In this document: positions 26,227 to 37,192 of the stretch, piece after piece
Layout: each line of letters starts with the position of its first letter
Numbering within the stretch: the first letter of the stretch is position 1
NCBI RefSeq assembly: GCF_900176145.1
Contig: NZ_FWWY01000001.1
Location: forward strand, 1,535,819 to 1,599,818
DNA: 64,000 nt
Direction: 5' to 3'
DNA from: Sulfobacillus thermosulfidooxidans DSM 9293
GTDB taxonomy: Bacteria; Bacillota; Sulfobacillia; Sulfobacillales; Sulfobacillaceae
The notes under the pieces: generated by a model
The model's input: the letters and a program-made list of their open reading frames with translations, nothing else
Told to the model about the DNA's origin: nothing
The model's database searches: none
Made by a program: the position numbers and the translations under genes

Positions 26227-26679
26227 ATGAGGTCGGTTCACAATGTTACGCGCTGGGCTATCATTTCAGGGCTGGTTATTTATGGACTCATAATGCGCTT
26301 GGCATGGCATTACTATCCGAGAATTGGACAGCCTGGCATTATTCTCAATCACGGTATCGCCTTTGGGCTATTTTCTCGCCTACCCCAAATTGGCGTGATT
26401 ATGGCAACGGCAGCTGTCATTGGGATTCTTCTGATGATGCTGTGGCGTATGCCATCTGTGCGCTTGCCAGTTTCCTGGATTTTGGCTGGGGCTATAGGTA
26501 ACTGGACCGACCGTATATTGTGGGGCGGTGTTGTCGATTATTGGCAGCTTAGGCCCTATCCTTATATTTTTAACTTGGCCGATTTGGTCATTCGATTCGG
26601 CTTTATCTGGCTCGTCATTCGAGTTTATAGGCAATTTCGAACAGAAGAATCACTTTGGCAATCACGTTCTAAAGTATGA
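26227..26679 (+). CDS. lspA: Lipoprotein signal peptidase (signal peptidase II)
   Basis: A 150-residue protein with four helices. NHGIAFGL matches the conserved N-x-G-x-A-F motif. GAIGNWTDRILWGGVVDYW and FNLADLVIRFG give the two catalytic aspartates, about Asp104 and Asp119. It removes signal peptides from diacylglyceryl-modified prolipoproteins. AGGAGGT precedes ATG 26227. It is divergent from the BlaI/M56 pair and next to a lipoprotein gene with a BlaI-type operator, suggesting common regulation. It is short for the family, with a slightly changed first motif. Confidence 0.88.
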   Translation: MRSVHNVTRWAIISGLVIYGLIMRLAWHYYPRIGQPGIILNHGIAFGLFSRLPQIGVIMATAAVIGILLMMLWRMPSVRLPVSWILAGAIGNWTDRILWGGVVDYWQLRPYPYIFNLADLVIRFGFIWLVIRVYRQFRTEESLWQSRSKV

Positions 26680-27312
26680 TAACGCACAATATACTGATCA
26701 CATAATTGGCTATAATGAAGCCGTAGGGTAGTGTCGTCTGTATTTAGCATTCGCCACCGCCAAAACTCCAAAACCAGGCGCGTATATACAAAGCGAATCG
26801 TCCGCATCCATTGTTTGAACATGGTTACCCTCTTTTACTTTTCAACTGATAATCCACAAATATTGCCGATTTAAACGCTCTGCGAAATGGTTTTTATTCA
26901 TCATAAAACTGTGATTTATTATTGGCCGTAATTGCCAAAAAGTCTATAAATCTGCCGGGAATTTTGCCAAATTTGCCAAAGAATCGATCGCATAATTTCC
27001 TAATCTTCGTCAACAACGATCTTTTTTATGTTCGACAAGGCTAGATTTTTGACGAAAGATGACAAAAATTAGATAAAATCGCCAGCTGTCAATTTGAGAA
27101 ATCACGGGGATCTTGTCCGTCATTGTCTATGAGACAAAAATGAGACACACGAGAGTGCAGCTTGTGATACCATCACGTTAGCTGGCCGGCTAAAGTTTTT
27201 CCGATCAATGCTTCCCAATAAATTGCTTCATAATATAAATTGCTGCAATAATCTTGCGTAATTTGCCAAGATTCCTCTTGCCATATGCTTCAAGGACCTT
27301 CATAGTAATACA
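26680..27312. other. AT-rich intergenic region upstream of thiC
   Basis: About 630 bases with no gene I can support. It has several copies of short words such as TTGCCAAA and AATTGC. It ends in the TPP riboswitch. Confidence 0.5.
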
Positions 27313-27400
27313 TAACGGGAGCTCGGCTAACCGGGCTGAGAGGGTGGATTGGCCACCGACCGTCAACCTGATCTGGGTAATGCCAGCGGAGGGAACAGAT
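27313..27400 (+). promoter_or_regulatory. TPP riboswitch (THI element)
   Basis: The conserved blocks of the thi-box appear in order: CGGGAGCTCGG, then GGCTGAGAGGG, then ACCGTCAACCTGATCTGG and TAATGCCAGCGGAGGGAA. It lies about 100 bases before thiC and would reduce expression when thiamine pyrophosphate is abundant. The short spacing and lack of a clear terminator suggest control of translation or an undetected terminator. Confidence 0.92.
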
Positions 27401-27456
27401 TTTGATCCTTTTAGCCCATCCATTCATAAACTTTCCCTACTGCCTGGCATATGTGA

Positions 27457-29247
<1,791 letters not shown>

Positions 29248-29270
29248 GATTGGGATAACTCTCATCTCAT

Positions 29271-29305
29271 AAAAAAGATCCGTGGTATGATCACGGATCT
29301 TTTTT
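29271..29305. terminator. Terminator of thiC
   Basis: A perfect stem AAAAAAGATCCGTG/CACGGATCTTTTTT with loop GTATGAT, giving T-runs on both strands. Confidence 0.92.
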
Positions 29306-29395
29306 GATCTGTCGTCCGAGGATTTCTTCTAAGGGATGCGTTCTGATAGGCTTTATGATTTCGCACCCATCATCCGAAGAGTCTATGAAATGAGG

Positions 29396-29734
29396 TTATA
29401 CGCCGACGATTTGATAGCCTTGTTCAACAAGACGAATGAGTGCTTCGCCAGCGGGTTCCATCGTAATGCCTTTAGCTCCCACACGCTCGGTCACGCCATA
29501 TTGATCAGCGTTGAAGGGACAAGCGGCCATAGGAACACTGCCGTCGGTTAAGGCCTTCAGAGCCTGTTCAATTTGCTCGTCAGCTTGTCCAGCGAGTTGA
29601 ACGCCAGGACCAAAGAAGTAAACTTGAATATCTTGCCCACGATTAGCCTTGAGACGGCCGGCGAGGACGATATTAGCGAGGGCCTTGTCCCGTAAATCGG
29701 GCCCAGCGGTAATCCAAAATGCAATTTTTGCCAT
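29396..29734 (-). CDS. DsrE-family protein
   Basis: A 112-residue protein with the DsrE/F fold features: KIAFWITAGPDLRDKALANIV, then VQVYFFGPGVQLA-like strand, and PMAACPFNADQYG with a Cys typical of the family's sulfur-binding site. DsrE proteins carry sulfur atoms in sulfur oxidation or tRNA thiolation. Its presence fits a sulfur-oxidising acidophile. AGGAGG lies before ATG 29734. The neighbouring HxlR regulator lies 167 bases upstream on the same strand. Confidence 0.8.
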   Translation of the reverse strand: MAKIAFWITAGPDLRDKALANIVLAGRLKANRGQDIQVYFFGPGVQLAGQADEQIEQALKALTDGSVPMAACPFNADQYGVTERVGAKGITMEPAGEALIRLVEQGYQIVGV

Positions 29735-29847
29735 GATAAACCTCCTTGGATAGAGTTACAACTTGTGATTTGACGAAAATTCAAAGCGCTAAATCATTGG
29801 GATGATGAAAATTTCATTATGCGCTTGCCATTACTATACAATAACAA

Positions 29848-29886
29848 GTAAAACAAAACAAGGGCAGAACGCAATCCGTTCTGCCC
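29848..29886 (-). terminator. Terminator of the hxlR-like gene
   Basis: GGGCAGAACG pairs with CGTTCTGCCC over a five-base loop. On the minus strand it is followed by TTGTTTTGTTTT. Confidence 0.8.
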
Positions 29887-29900
29887 AGCAATGGGGGAGC

Positions 29901-30242
29901 TCATGATGACGAGGACGAGGACGCGTTGTCATCCAGAGGCAAATATTTTTCCCCGAATGTTTTAAGCGCGTCTAAAATGGGCATTAAAGCCAGTCCCTTG
30001 GGGGTTAAGGCATATTCTACCCGGGGCGGCTTTTCAACAAAGCGGGTGCGACTAATCACGCCTTCACGGGTGAGCATTTTTAATCGCTGGCTAAGAATTC
30101 TTGGATTAATTCCCGCTTGTTGCAATTCCGTGAAGCGCTTTTGTCCCGTGGCTAAATCCCGTAAAATCATAATGATATAGACATCTGCAAATAGCATGGC
30201 TGTCCTTTGAATAGGACAGGTAACATCACGCCACGATTCCAT
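29901..30242 (-). CDS. HxlR-family transcriptional regulator
   Basis: A 113-residue winged-helix protein. It has the HxlR signature: CPIQRTAMLFAD with the conserved Cys near residue 8, then KRFTELQQAGINPRILSQRLK, and KPPRVEYALTPKG. ATG 30242 follows GAGGTGAGG; the longer ORF to 30350 is probably not translated. HxlR proteins often sense thiol or aldehyde stress via the Cys. It may regulate the downstream DsrE gene. The C-terminus ends in seven serines and aspartates. Confidence 0.85.
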   Translation of the reverse strand: MESWRDVTCPIQRTAMLFADVYIIMILRDLATGQKRFTELQQAGINPRILSQRLKMLTREGVISRTRFVEKPPRVEYALTPKGLALMPILDALKTFGEKYLPLDDNASSSSSS

Positions 30243-30851
30243 CGCCCTCACCTCAATAATCGACAAAAATATTTCTATGCTCACTATACACCATTCCCCC
30301 TTAAGCTTATGCTTTCTTGGAGAGTGGCTGACAATCCCCGTTATTTTCATTTTTTTGTAGTTTATAGGTGATTTGGGTGGATATCGTGCAGGAATTTTGT
30401 TAATAAATGGCGAATAATTATCAAAAGAGCAACTTTACTCATCGAAATCCGCGCGTCTTTCGTGATGCTATTCAAGCATTTGTATCGTGAATGAAATCAC
30501 AAGATATCGATTGAGGATTGACGAGTTCGCCAAACATCTATAAAAGCCGTAAACATCAATAGAACGCAAACACATAGAACAAATTAACAAATTAAGGAAG
30601 TTTCTCGAATGATGACACAAATTCTCACGGAACAAGGATGGTATTTCACGTGATTAGCTTTCAAACCTTCATAAAAGGTATTAGGGGATGGGGAGAGGAT
30701 CTCTTCTTAATCTCTACATCTTCTTACCGAAAAGAGCTCATGACACTCAGCATAAGCTGACCTGTTGGAGTATGACTCTTTTTCAACGGCTGTTGTTCTC
30801 CCCTAAGACATCTTATTATCGAAATGGTTTGAAAGAAGGCTAGGTGCTTCC
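30243..30851. other. Intergenic region before STAND ATPase
   Basis: About 600 bases, AT-rich and with no gene I can support. No clear hairpin or riboswitch. It separates divergent genes and presumably holds two promoters. Confidence 0.4.
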
Positions 30852-32891
30852 ATGACATGGTTAGCGGATACAGCGTTTGAAGAATCGGAACGTTTCGTGG
30901 GTCGGACCAGTGAATTGCAACAGTTTCAGGCCTGGCTTCATGATTCTCGACCCCTTACCCAACTCTGGGATGTGCACGGCATTGCGGGGATGGGCAAGTC
31001 GACTTTATTATGGCAATGGATGGCAAATGCACGCCGTCAACAAGTGCCGTCAGTGTGGATGGACGGCCGTTCTTGCCCTAAGCAACCGGTGCAATTTCTT
31101 GACCACCTCTTTGACATCACGGAAAATGTCCTGCCGATTAGCCCGCGCAAAAAAAATTCGTGGCCTGAACGATTTCTTTGGGTTATCGATAATTTTGATG
31201 ATCTTGAGTCGCTTGAAGCCTGGTTGCGAGAAGACCTTATTGCGCGGCTGCCAGAACAGGGAGGTCTTCTCGTTTTTGCCTCCCGCCGGGGACTGTCTGC
31301 ACATTGGCATGTTCATCCCATTTGGGCTTCTCGGCTGCGAAAACTCCCCTTGAAGCCGTGGACGCTGTATGAAGCCCGCACATACTTTCACCGACTGGGA
31401 TTAAAAATGACGGAGGAGTTGCAGCAGGTGCTTCGCCCATTACATGGTCATCCTTTGTCCATGGCAGTGGCCGGAGAATATTTTACGCGCCGAGGCACCG
31501 TCATGAATAAGCGGGACTATTCCTTTTTGGAAACCATTACCGCCGAATTATTGCGCGAAGTGACCGATTCCCAGCTTCATCCCTTTTTAGATATTTTAAC
31601 GGTGTTACCGTCTGCCAACCAAGATATGATAACGGCCATTGCCGAGCCATTGGCGATCAGCACGCAACAATATCGGGATTTAAGCCGGCTATCCTTTGTC
31701 CGGCTGGTGCCTTCGGGACTGGCTCTTCATGATGTGGTACGTTCTCAGCTTTTAGCATCGATGCAAGAACATCATCCGATGACACTCAAACAGTTGCGCT
31801 TAAAAGCCTTGGATTATTTAGGCACTTTATATCGCCAGAGTCAGTCAGGCAGCGAAAAAAATCATCTTGGCTATCTGTTACTGGAGATTACCGCACAATC
31901 TTTGCCGATTTCGAGTCCTTACGCCAATATTGCGGCGATTGACGAGATTGTGCGCGAAAACCAGTTAAAGGAGGGTGACCTGGAGTGCCTTCATACCATG
32001 ATCGAGCATTGGGGACGCCAAAGTTTGGACATGCCCAGTTTAGCTGTGGCCCATGCCTTTTTAGATGATATCGCCCGCAATATCGATGATGGGATTCGGA
32101 TATTCCGGGCACCTAGTGGGGAGCCAGTAGCCTTTTTTGCGAGCCTGCCCCTGTACCAAAAGACTGTAGACCTTATCGAGCGCTATGTGCCTGGCAGTGT
32201 TGCCCGGTATTTTCCTCATGATACAGAGTTTCCTCGTGATAGGGACCAGGTGGACACGTTTTTTGGTGTCCTTGTGGGCGTGAAACCCGATGATCCCCGC
32301 TACCACCCGCATGATTTGTTAGGGATTTTAATTCGGGATGGGCTATCCCACCTCGGGCGCGGACTTCGCGGTGTGATTGGGGTTAGTGAACCCAATTTTA
32401 AAGAGTTACTGGAACTCTTAGGCTTTATGGCCCATCCCATTGATGCGGAGCAGGGCATTTATGCTTTTACTTTAGACATGCGCCAGCGTGATTTTTTGCT
32501 GTGGGTGGGTTCTATTGTGCAAGCTTTGAACCGACCAGCTATCCGGATGCAGTATCCCGTCGATGAAAATTTGCTGCGGCGGGTTTTAAAGGCGTTACAC
32601 GATCCCGGGGCTTTTAAAAAAACGGCGATTGCTGATATTTTAGGGTGTCAACCCGAAGAAGCCCGCTACATCCTGCAATCTTTGCTGACCAAAGCGCCGG
32701 TTCCGCCTCTCACGGAAAATGAACAAAATTTGTTGCGGTTAACCTTTGTCGAACGCATCGGCAATGCGGACTCTATTGCCTTAGCTCTACATTTGTCGCG
32801 GCCAACCTATTACCGCATGTTGAAACAAAGTCTGGTAAACTTATGCACCGTTTTGCAATCTGGCGACTTTTTGTCAGCCACTTTAGAGTAA
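30852..32891 (+). CDS. STAND-type ATPase with C-terminal helix-turn-helix
   Basis: A 679-residue protein. The N-terminal ATPase has FVGRTSELQQF, Walker A GIAGMGKST (43-51) and Walker B FLWVIDNFDD (108-117), plus the sensor FASRR. This is the AAA_16/NB-ARC style of STAND NTPases. The middle is helical, and the end SIALALHLSRPTYYRMLKQSL looks like a helix-turn-helix. Such proteins act as switchable regulators or stress and defence sensors. No repeats of TPR type are obvious. It is followed, after 130 bases, by a membrane-anchored PQQ-type propeller on the same strand. Confidence 0.75.
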   Translation: MTWLADTAFEESERFVGRTSELQQFQAWLHDSRPLTQLWDVHGIAGMGKSTLLWQWMANARRQQVPSVWMDGRSCPKQPVQFLDHLFDITENVLPISPRKKNSWPERFLWVIDNFDDLESLEAWLREDLIARLPEQGGLLVFASRRGLSAHWHVHPIWASRLRKLPLKPWTLYEARTYFHRLGLKMTEELQQVLRPLHGHPLSMAVAGEYFTRRGTVMNKRDYSFLETITAELLREVTDSQLHPFLDILTVLPSANQDMITAIAEPLAISTQQYRDLSRLSFVRLVPSGLALHDVVRSQLLASMQEHHPMTLKQLRLKALDYLGTLYRQSQSGSEKNHLGYLLLEITAQSLPISSPYANIAAIDEIVRENQLKEGDLECLHTMIEHWGRQSLDMPSLAVAHAFLDDIARNIDDGIRIFRAPSGEPVAFFASLPLYQKTVDLIERYVPGSVARYFPHDTEFPRDRDQVDTFFGVLVGVKPDDPRYHPHDLLGILIRDGLSHLGRGLRGVIGVSEPNFKELLELLGFMAHPIDAEQGIYAFTLDMRQRDFLLWVGSIVQALNRPAIRMQYPVDENLLRRVLKALHDPGAFKKTAIADILGCQPEEARYILQSLLTKAPVPPLTENEQNLLRLTFVERIGNADSIALALHLSRPTYYRMLKQSLVNLCTVLQSGDFLSATLE

Positions 32892-33025
32892 AGCGAAGTC
32901 TAACCGTATACTTACTCGGATTACATCCTGTCGTTTTCAGCTAGACTTCAGGCTCGGAATCTTTCTCCTCTTTTATAATGAGTATTAACCATTATGAGAA
33001 AGATTATGAAAGGATCTTGTAGCGG

Positions 33026-34333
33026 ATGAAATGGCATTGGCCTGCCCTTGTCTTAGGACTTGCAGCAATTGGAACGTTAGGTACATTCGGTATTACCCAT
33101 TCGGAAAATATGTGGCCGCAAGTGGCTGACCAGCAAATTGGAGCATCGGAGTGGAATATGTTTGGAACGGGACCATCGCATGATGCGGTCATTGAAAATG
33201 GGCCGAACCAGAATCTCAGCGTGAAATGGACGCGTCAATTTTCACAGCCACTCATGCAGCCAAGTGTTGTCCGTGGTGTGGTTTACGTTGGGGGAATTGG
33301 GAACAAGCCCGCTGTCTATGCTATCGACGCCAAAACGGGTAAGACCTTGTGGAAAACCGATGTCAATAATCAAGTCATGACCACTCCGGTCGTGCATGAT
33401 GGAATTGTTTTTGTGGGATCAGGCAATCATAATTTTCCAATATCTCACGTGCCCCAATATGGTGTACAGATTATTCGAGGTAATGGTCCCAGTGCCATTT
33501 ATGCTCTAGATGCACGAACGGGCGCCATCTTATGGAAACATGAAACACAAGGCGAGGATATGCCCACTTTTGTGTACGCGAATCACTTAGTGTATGTGGC
33601 CAATGGATCCGATGAATTATTAGCTTTAAGCCCGCTGACAGGGCAAACCGTATGGAAACTGTCTTTGCCTTCTTATGTCAGCATGTCCTCCCCGACTATC
33701 GTGGGCAATATGATGTATTTTGGGGGAACGCATCCCGCCGCCATATATGCCATTAACCTCCAAACGCATCAAGTGCAATGGATGCACACCTTACCCCATC
33801 CTTTAGGAGGATCCGACGATGTGCCACCGGCGGCGGCCGATGGCATGATCTATTTCGATTATGTCCAACAAGTGCATAATGAGCCACATGAAGTGGTTTA
33901 CGCGCTTAATGCGCAAAATGGCCATACGGTGTGGACCGTTGATGAAGGAGCGGGAACAATTCCAGTGGGACCCAATGGGGGACCACGAGATGAGACCGGA
34001 ATTCCCACGATTTATGGAAACAGGTTATATGTCAGTAGTCCTTTAACGGATTCTTTTTACGCGTTTAATTTACAAACAGGTGCATTAGATTTTAGTGTGC
34101 ACTTTAAGAGCCAAATGACCCAGGGCCCTGTCATCTATCAAGGCGTATGCTATGTGGGCGATGTGCACGGAAACTTTTATGCCATTAACGCCACAACCGG
34201 AAAAATTCAAGGAAAACTCCACTTTCAAGGGGCCTTTATGCCCTCCACGCCGGTGTTAGTGGGGCAAACCCTTTTCATTGGCGATAAAGCGGGTCAATTT
34301 ATGGCGATTCCGTTATCGGAATTTGCATCATAA
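33026..34333 (+). CDS. PQQ-type beta-propeller protein, membrane anchored or secreted
   Basis: A 435-residue protein with an N-terminal hydrophobic segment. The body is a series of PQQ-enzyme repeats: AVYAIDAKTGKTLWKTDV, AIYALDARTGAILWKHE, ELLALSPLTGQTVWKL, VVYALNAQNGHTVWTV and NFYAINATTGKIQG. These are the W-motif blades shared by BamB and quinoprotein dehydrogenases. I cannot see the catalytic Asp/Cys-Cys set of a dehydrogenase, so a binding or scaffold role is safer. AAAGGA precedes ATG 33026. It probably acts outside the membrane. Confidence 0.8.
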   Translation: MKWHWPALVLGLAAIGTLGTFGITHSENMWPQVADQQIGASEWNMFGTGPSHDAVIENGPNQNLSVKWTRQFSQPLMQPSVVRGVVYVGGIGNKPAVYAIDAKTGKTLWKTDVNNQVMTTPVVHDGIVFVGSGNHNFPISHVPQYGVQIIRGNGPSAIYALDARTGAILWKHETQGEDMPTFVYANHLVYVANGSDELLALSPLTGQTVWKLSLPSYVSMSSPTIVGNMMYFGGTHPAAIYAINLQTHQVQWMHTLPHPLGGSDDVPPAAADGMIYFDYVQQVHNEPHEVVYALNAQNGHTVWTVDEGAGTIPVGPNGGPRDETGIPTIYGNRLYVSSPLTDSFYAFNLQTGALDFSVHFKSQMTQGPVIYQGVCYVGDVHGNFYAINATTGKIQGKLHFQGAFMPSTPVLVGQTLFIGDKAGQFMAIPLSEFAS

Positions 34334-34370
34334 GACATATTCGAGACTTACCGCGTGGTCGCGAACCATG

Positions 34371-34961
34371 CTAGGGCTGGGAATCCAAGTAAGCTCGAAA
34401 TAATTGGTAGTCACGCCCCATAACAGGATTTAGACGTAGCGCCATGTCAAAGAGACGGGGCTGTCCACTTTCACGGCACCGCAAAACGGTCCCGTTCATC
34501 TTAATGGTGCGCGTGGGTAACTCCAGAATAAAATCGACCGTTGTTCCTTCCGTAAACGCCATCGGCACTTGACATCTGAGTCCATCCACCGAAACATCCT
34601 CTGTTTCGGTGGTAATTTTTCTCCATTTCAACGGTCCCTGGGGGATAAGCATGGGAATGTGGAGATGATATCGCCGGGTGCGGCGATTTTCCACCGCTTG
34701 GGGCTGGTCTTGCATGGCGGCGACAATCATCGGAGAGGGGCCAAGATCAACACGTTCAACAATCCCTTGTTGTTGCCAATGCGTGGCATACCATTGCCAC
34801 TGCAAGAATATTGGCGTTTGTGGGGGCGGCAGTCTTAGCCCTGTCACGGGAGTTTGAATTTCCAAATAGACTTGTTCTTTCAACCGGAATTTCACTGTGA
34901 CGTTAATGCGTTGATCGGCATAGAAAAATTGGGCAATATCATTAACCGATAAGGTACTCAC
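34371..34961 (-). CDS. PilZ-domain c-di-GMP receptor (YcgR-like)
   Basis: A 196-residue protein. The N-terminal beta domain resembles the YcgR N-domain (residues 1-95). The PilZ part has RRTRRYHLHIPM (the RxxxR motif) and TEDVSVDGLRCQV (the D/NxSxxG motif), which together bind cyclic di-GMP. YcgR-like proteins act on flagella or secretion. Here it responds to the GGDEF and EAL enzymes further along. Its ribosome site (GGAGAG) precedes ATG 34961. Confidence 0.88.
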   Translation of the reverse strand: MSTLSVNDIAQFFYADQRINVTVKFRLKEQVYLEIQTPVTGLRLPPPQTPIFLQWQWYATHWQQQGIVERVDLGPSPMIVAAMQDQPQAVENRRTRRYHLHIPMLIPQGPLKWRKITTETEDVSVDGLRCQVPMAFTEGTTVDFILELPTRTIKMNGTVLRCRESGQPRLFDMALRLNPVMGRDYQLFRAYLDSQP

Positions 34962-35113
34962 GGTGATTCTCTCCTTAATATCGACAATAAGGGCAATATT
35001 ATGATGGCAACAAGACCAATATCTTTATGTCTTATCCTAAATCACAGCTTTTGTTTCTGTCTTGATTTTCTTCAGAATTTTAAACCAAAAATTGTTGATT
35101 TGGCCGGAACAGG

Positions 35114-36859
35114 TCATGAATAGTGGTGCCATAAGACCGCCATTTTTGCTGTGGCCACAGGATTTTGGGATCCGGCACTGTGGTTTTTCAAGCGAATCAG
35201 AATGGAATCATCGAGCCAATCGAGTTGAGTTTCAATATGACCTTGTCCCTGGTTTTGGACAACCATAAGACCAGGAAAGGCCGGAAGAAAGTGAGTATGT
35301 AAATAAAGAATGAGAGGATTAATGACGGGCCCGATCAGTGCCTGGTGAAATCCCACAATTTCTATAGTCCATTCCCCTTCATGCCAGATTAAGATCGGGA
35401 AATCCGCGTCTTGTTGACTTTCACCCGTAAAAGTGGGGGCGCTGGAGGAATAGACATATCCCCTAAGACCGGTGAAAAGAGAAATTTGTTTGGGCTGTCC
35501 CTCAGGTGTTCTCCAAAAATCATTGTGTTTGATTAATAACGGGATGATAGCCTGAGGCGGTTCGATCGGATATTGGTCAAGAGACCACATAATCAGGGGG
35601 ACCTTGGCGAGATGATCTTGCAAAATTTCTGGACTGTTAATGGGGTAACTTTGCTGGGTGGGCCATAACGTCACATGATAGCCTGTTCCCTGAGCATTGA
35701 CATAGGTGGTAGCGGAGACCGTAATGGATGACGGTAAGGGAATTTGCCGGGGTCCCCATAAGGGGAGTGTCGTGCGTTTGGCCACCTCGTGAAGTGCCTG
35801 CCCAATGAGCTGATGAGACGATAGATAAAGGCTGATGGGAGCGAGGTGGGAAAATTGCCAGTGTTCTCCCCCGTCACGGGTTACATATACGGCTTCTAGA
35901 TGGGAACTGGACAGGGGGACGAAAATTTGACCAGACTGTGTTGTGGAGAAATGGATAATGGGACTTTGATGTCCGGACCAAAAAGACGGTGGTAGAGGGA
36001 TTTTTTGTTGAGACCATATCCGACCACCATCATGGGTTTGATAAACGAAAAGTTCGGGAAACACGGCACTCAGTTCGGCAATAAATCCCGTTTGAGAATT
36101 GGTAAAGAGCATGGATGCGTTACCTGTTTGGTTAGGAAAGGCGAGAAAGGACGTTTGAGTCGTGGTCCACTGCGACATCTTTTCCAAAGTCCACCGACGA
36201 CCATTATCGGAGGAATGAAAGAGATAGAACATTTCATTGTCTGTGGCAATGCTTCCCGCAGCCAAAAACCATTCATGATGGCCGACTTTTGCGAGAACGC
36301 TTTGGGGAGTCTTCATCAAGTGCATGACACTATCTGTCGGCGTCGCTAACGACCTGGTGTGCCAACTGTTGATAATCCGTTTGGTGAGTCCCCTATCTGA
36401 ATTCTTGAGGATGACTGTTAGCGTTAAGAGATCACCTTGTTGGGTCATTATCTCTTTAGATTCACTAACACGGGACCCTAAATATGTTACCGGCGTCTTG
36501 AGTTGGTAAGGGGAAGCCATGTTTTCGGAATTGATGGGAAACCATGCGGCTAAAGAAGATGGGGGTGAGCTGGTTAATATCACTTCACCCGATTTTCCTT
36601 GATAAATTCTTTTAACAGGTGAGGATAATCCTGTTTGTAACGACCATGCACGCGGAATAACGAAGGTTGTTCCTCTCCATGAATGTTGGCGCATACGTGG
36701 CTTGGACTGTTGTGTTGGTGAGAGTACCCTGTGAGATGGGATAAGCTTTACAGGGCCATAGGTCGAATTGGCAGCGAGATGCCCTGAACCTGAAAAGCCA
36801 CAGCCAGATAACGCTATGCACAGGCCGATCCATCCGAACTGCCTATGCCGCCGTTGCAT
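35114..36859 (-). CDS. Large lipoprotein with BNR/Asp-box repeats
   Basis: A 581-residue lipoprotein. The N-terminus MQRRHRQFGWIGLCIALSGC is a lipoprotein signal with Cys20. At least three Asp-box motifs are seen: SSDNGRRWTL, THDGGRIWSQ and TRDGGEHWQF, so the protein forms a sialidase-type or YCF48-like propeller. No glycosidase active residues are evident. ATG 36859 follows GGAGGG; the frame extends upstream but without a ribosome site. It may bind glycans or proteins in the envelope. Confidence 0.75.
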   Translation of the reverse strand: MQRRHRQFGWIGLCIALSGCGFSGSGHLAANSTYGPVKLIPSHRVLSPTQQSKPRMRQHSWRGTTFVIPRAWSLQTGLSSPVKRIYQGKSGEVILTSSPPSSLAAWFPINSENMASPYQLKTPVTYLGSRVSESKEIMTQQGDLLTLTVILKNSDRGLTKRIINSWHTRSLATPTDSVMHLMKTPQSVLAKVGHHEWFLAAGSIATDNEMFYLFHSSDNGRRWTLEKMSQWTTTQTSFLAFPNQTGNASMLFTNSQTGFIAELSAVFPELFVYQTHDGGRIWSQQKIPLPPSFWSGHQSPIIHFSTTQSGQIFVPLSSSHLEAVYVTRDGGEHWQFSHLAPISLYLSSHQLIGQALHEVAKRTTLPLWGPRQIPLPSSITVSATTYVNAQGTGYHVTLWPTQQSYPINSPEILQDHLAKVPLIMWSLDQYPIEPPQAIIPLLIKHNDFWRTPEGQPKQISLFTGLRGYVYSSSAPTFTGESQQDADFPILIWHEGEWTIEIVGFHQALIGPVINPLILYLHTHFLPAFPGLMVVQNQGQGHIETQLDWLDDSILIRLKNHSAGSQNPVATAKMAVLWHHYS

Positions 36860-37192
36860 TGTGGCTTTTCCCTCCAACAACCCGATCGTCATGCTAAGAT
36901 TTGTGTGGCACGTCAAACATAACAGAGAGATGTTCGTCATTTACATCGTATAAGAGTATGTTACTGGTTTAGAGCATGCAGGGAAAGAGCATTTTGTCAA
37001 ATAGCCAAGAATATTTTGGATTTATGTCATAAACCGTGAAAATGCTGGTGAGAAGCCAAACAAAAGGAAAATATTTCATGCCATGAGCCATGATGAGGCA
37101 AAGCATCCCAGTGCGTTTCCAAGCTATCTGGTAGCATGTAGAAGAGAAAGGCAAGAGAAAGAAGCCGGGCAGGTTAGAAAGAAATCAAAGAA
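36860..37192. other. Divergent intergenic region lipoprotein/P450
   Basis: About 330 bases, nothing recognisable beyond AT-rich patches near 36940-36980 that could hold promoters. Confidence 0.35.

Noticed and set aside
32890-33025. Terminator after the STAND gene
   Set aside because: No stable stem with a T-tract; the propeller gene may be co-transcribed or have its own promoter.
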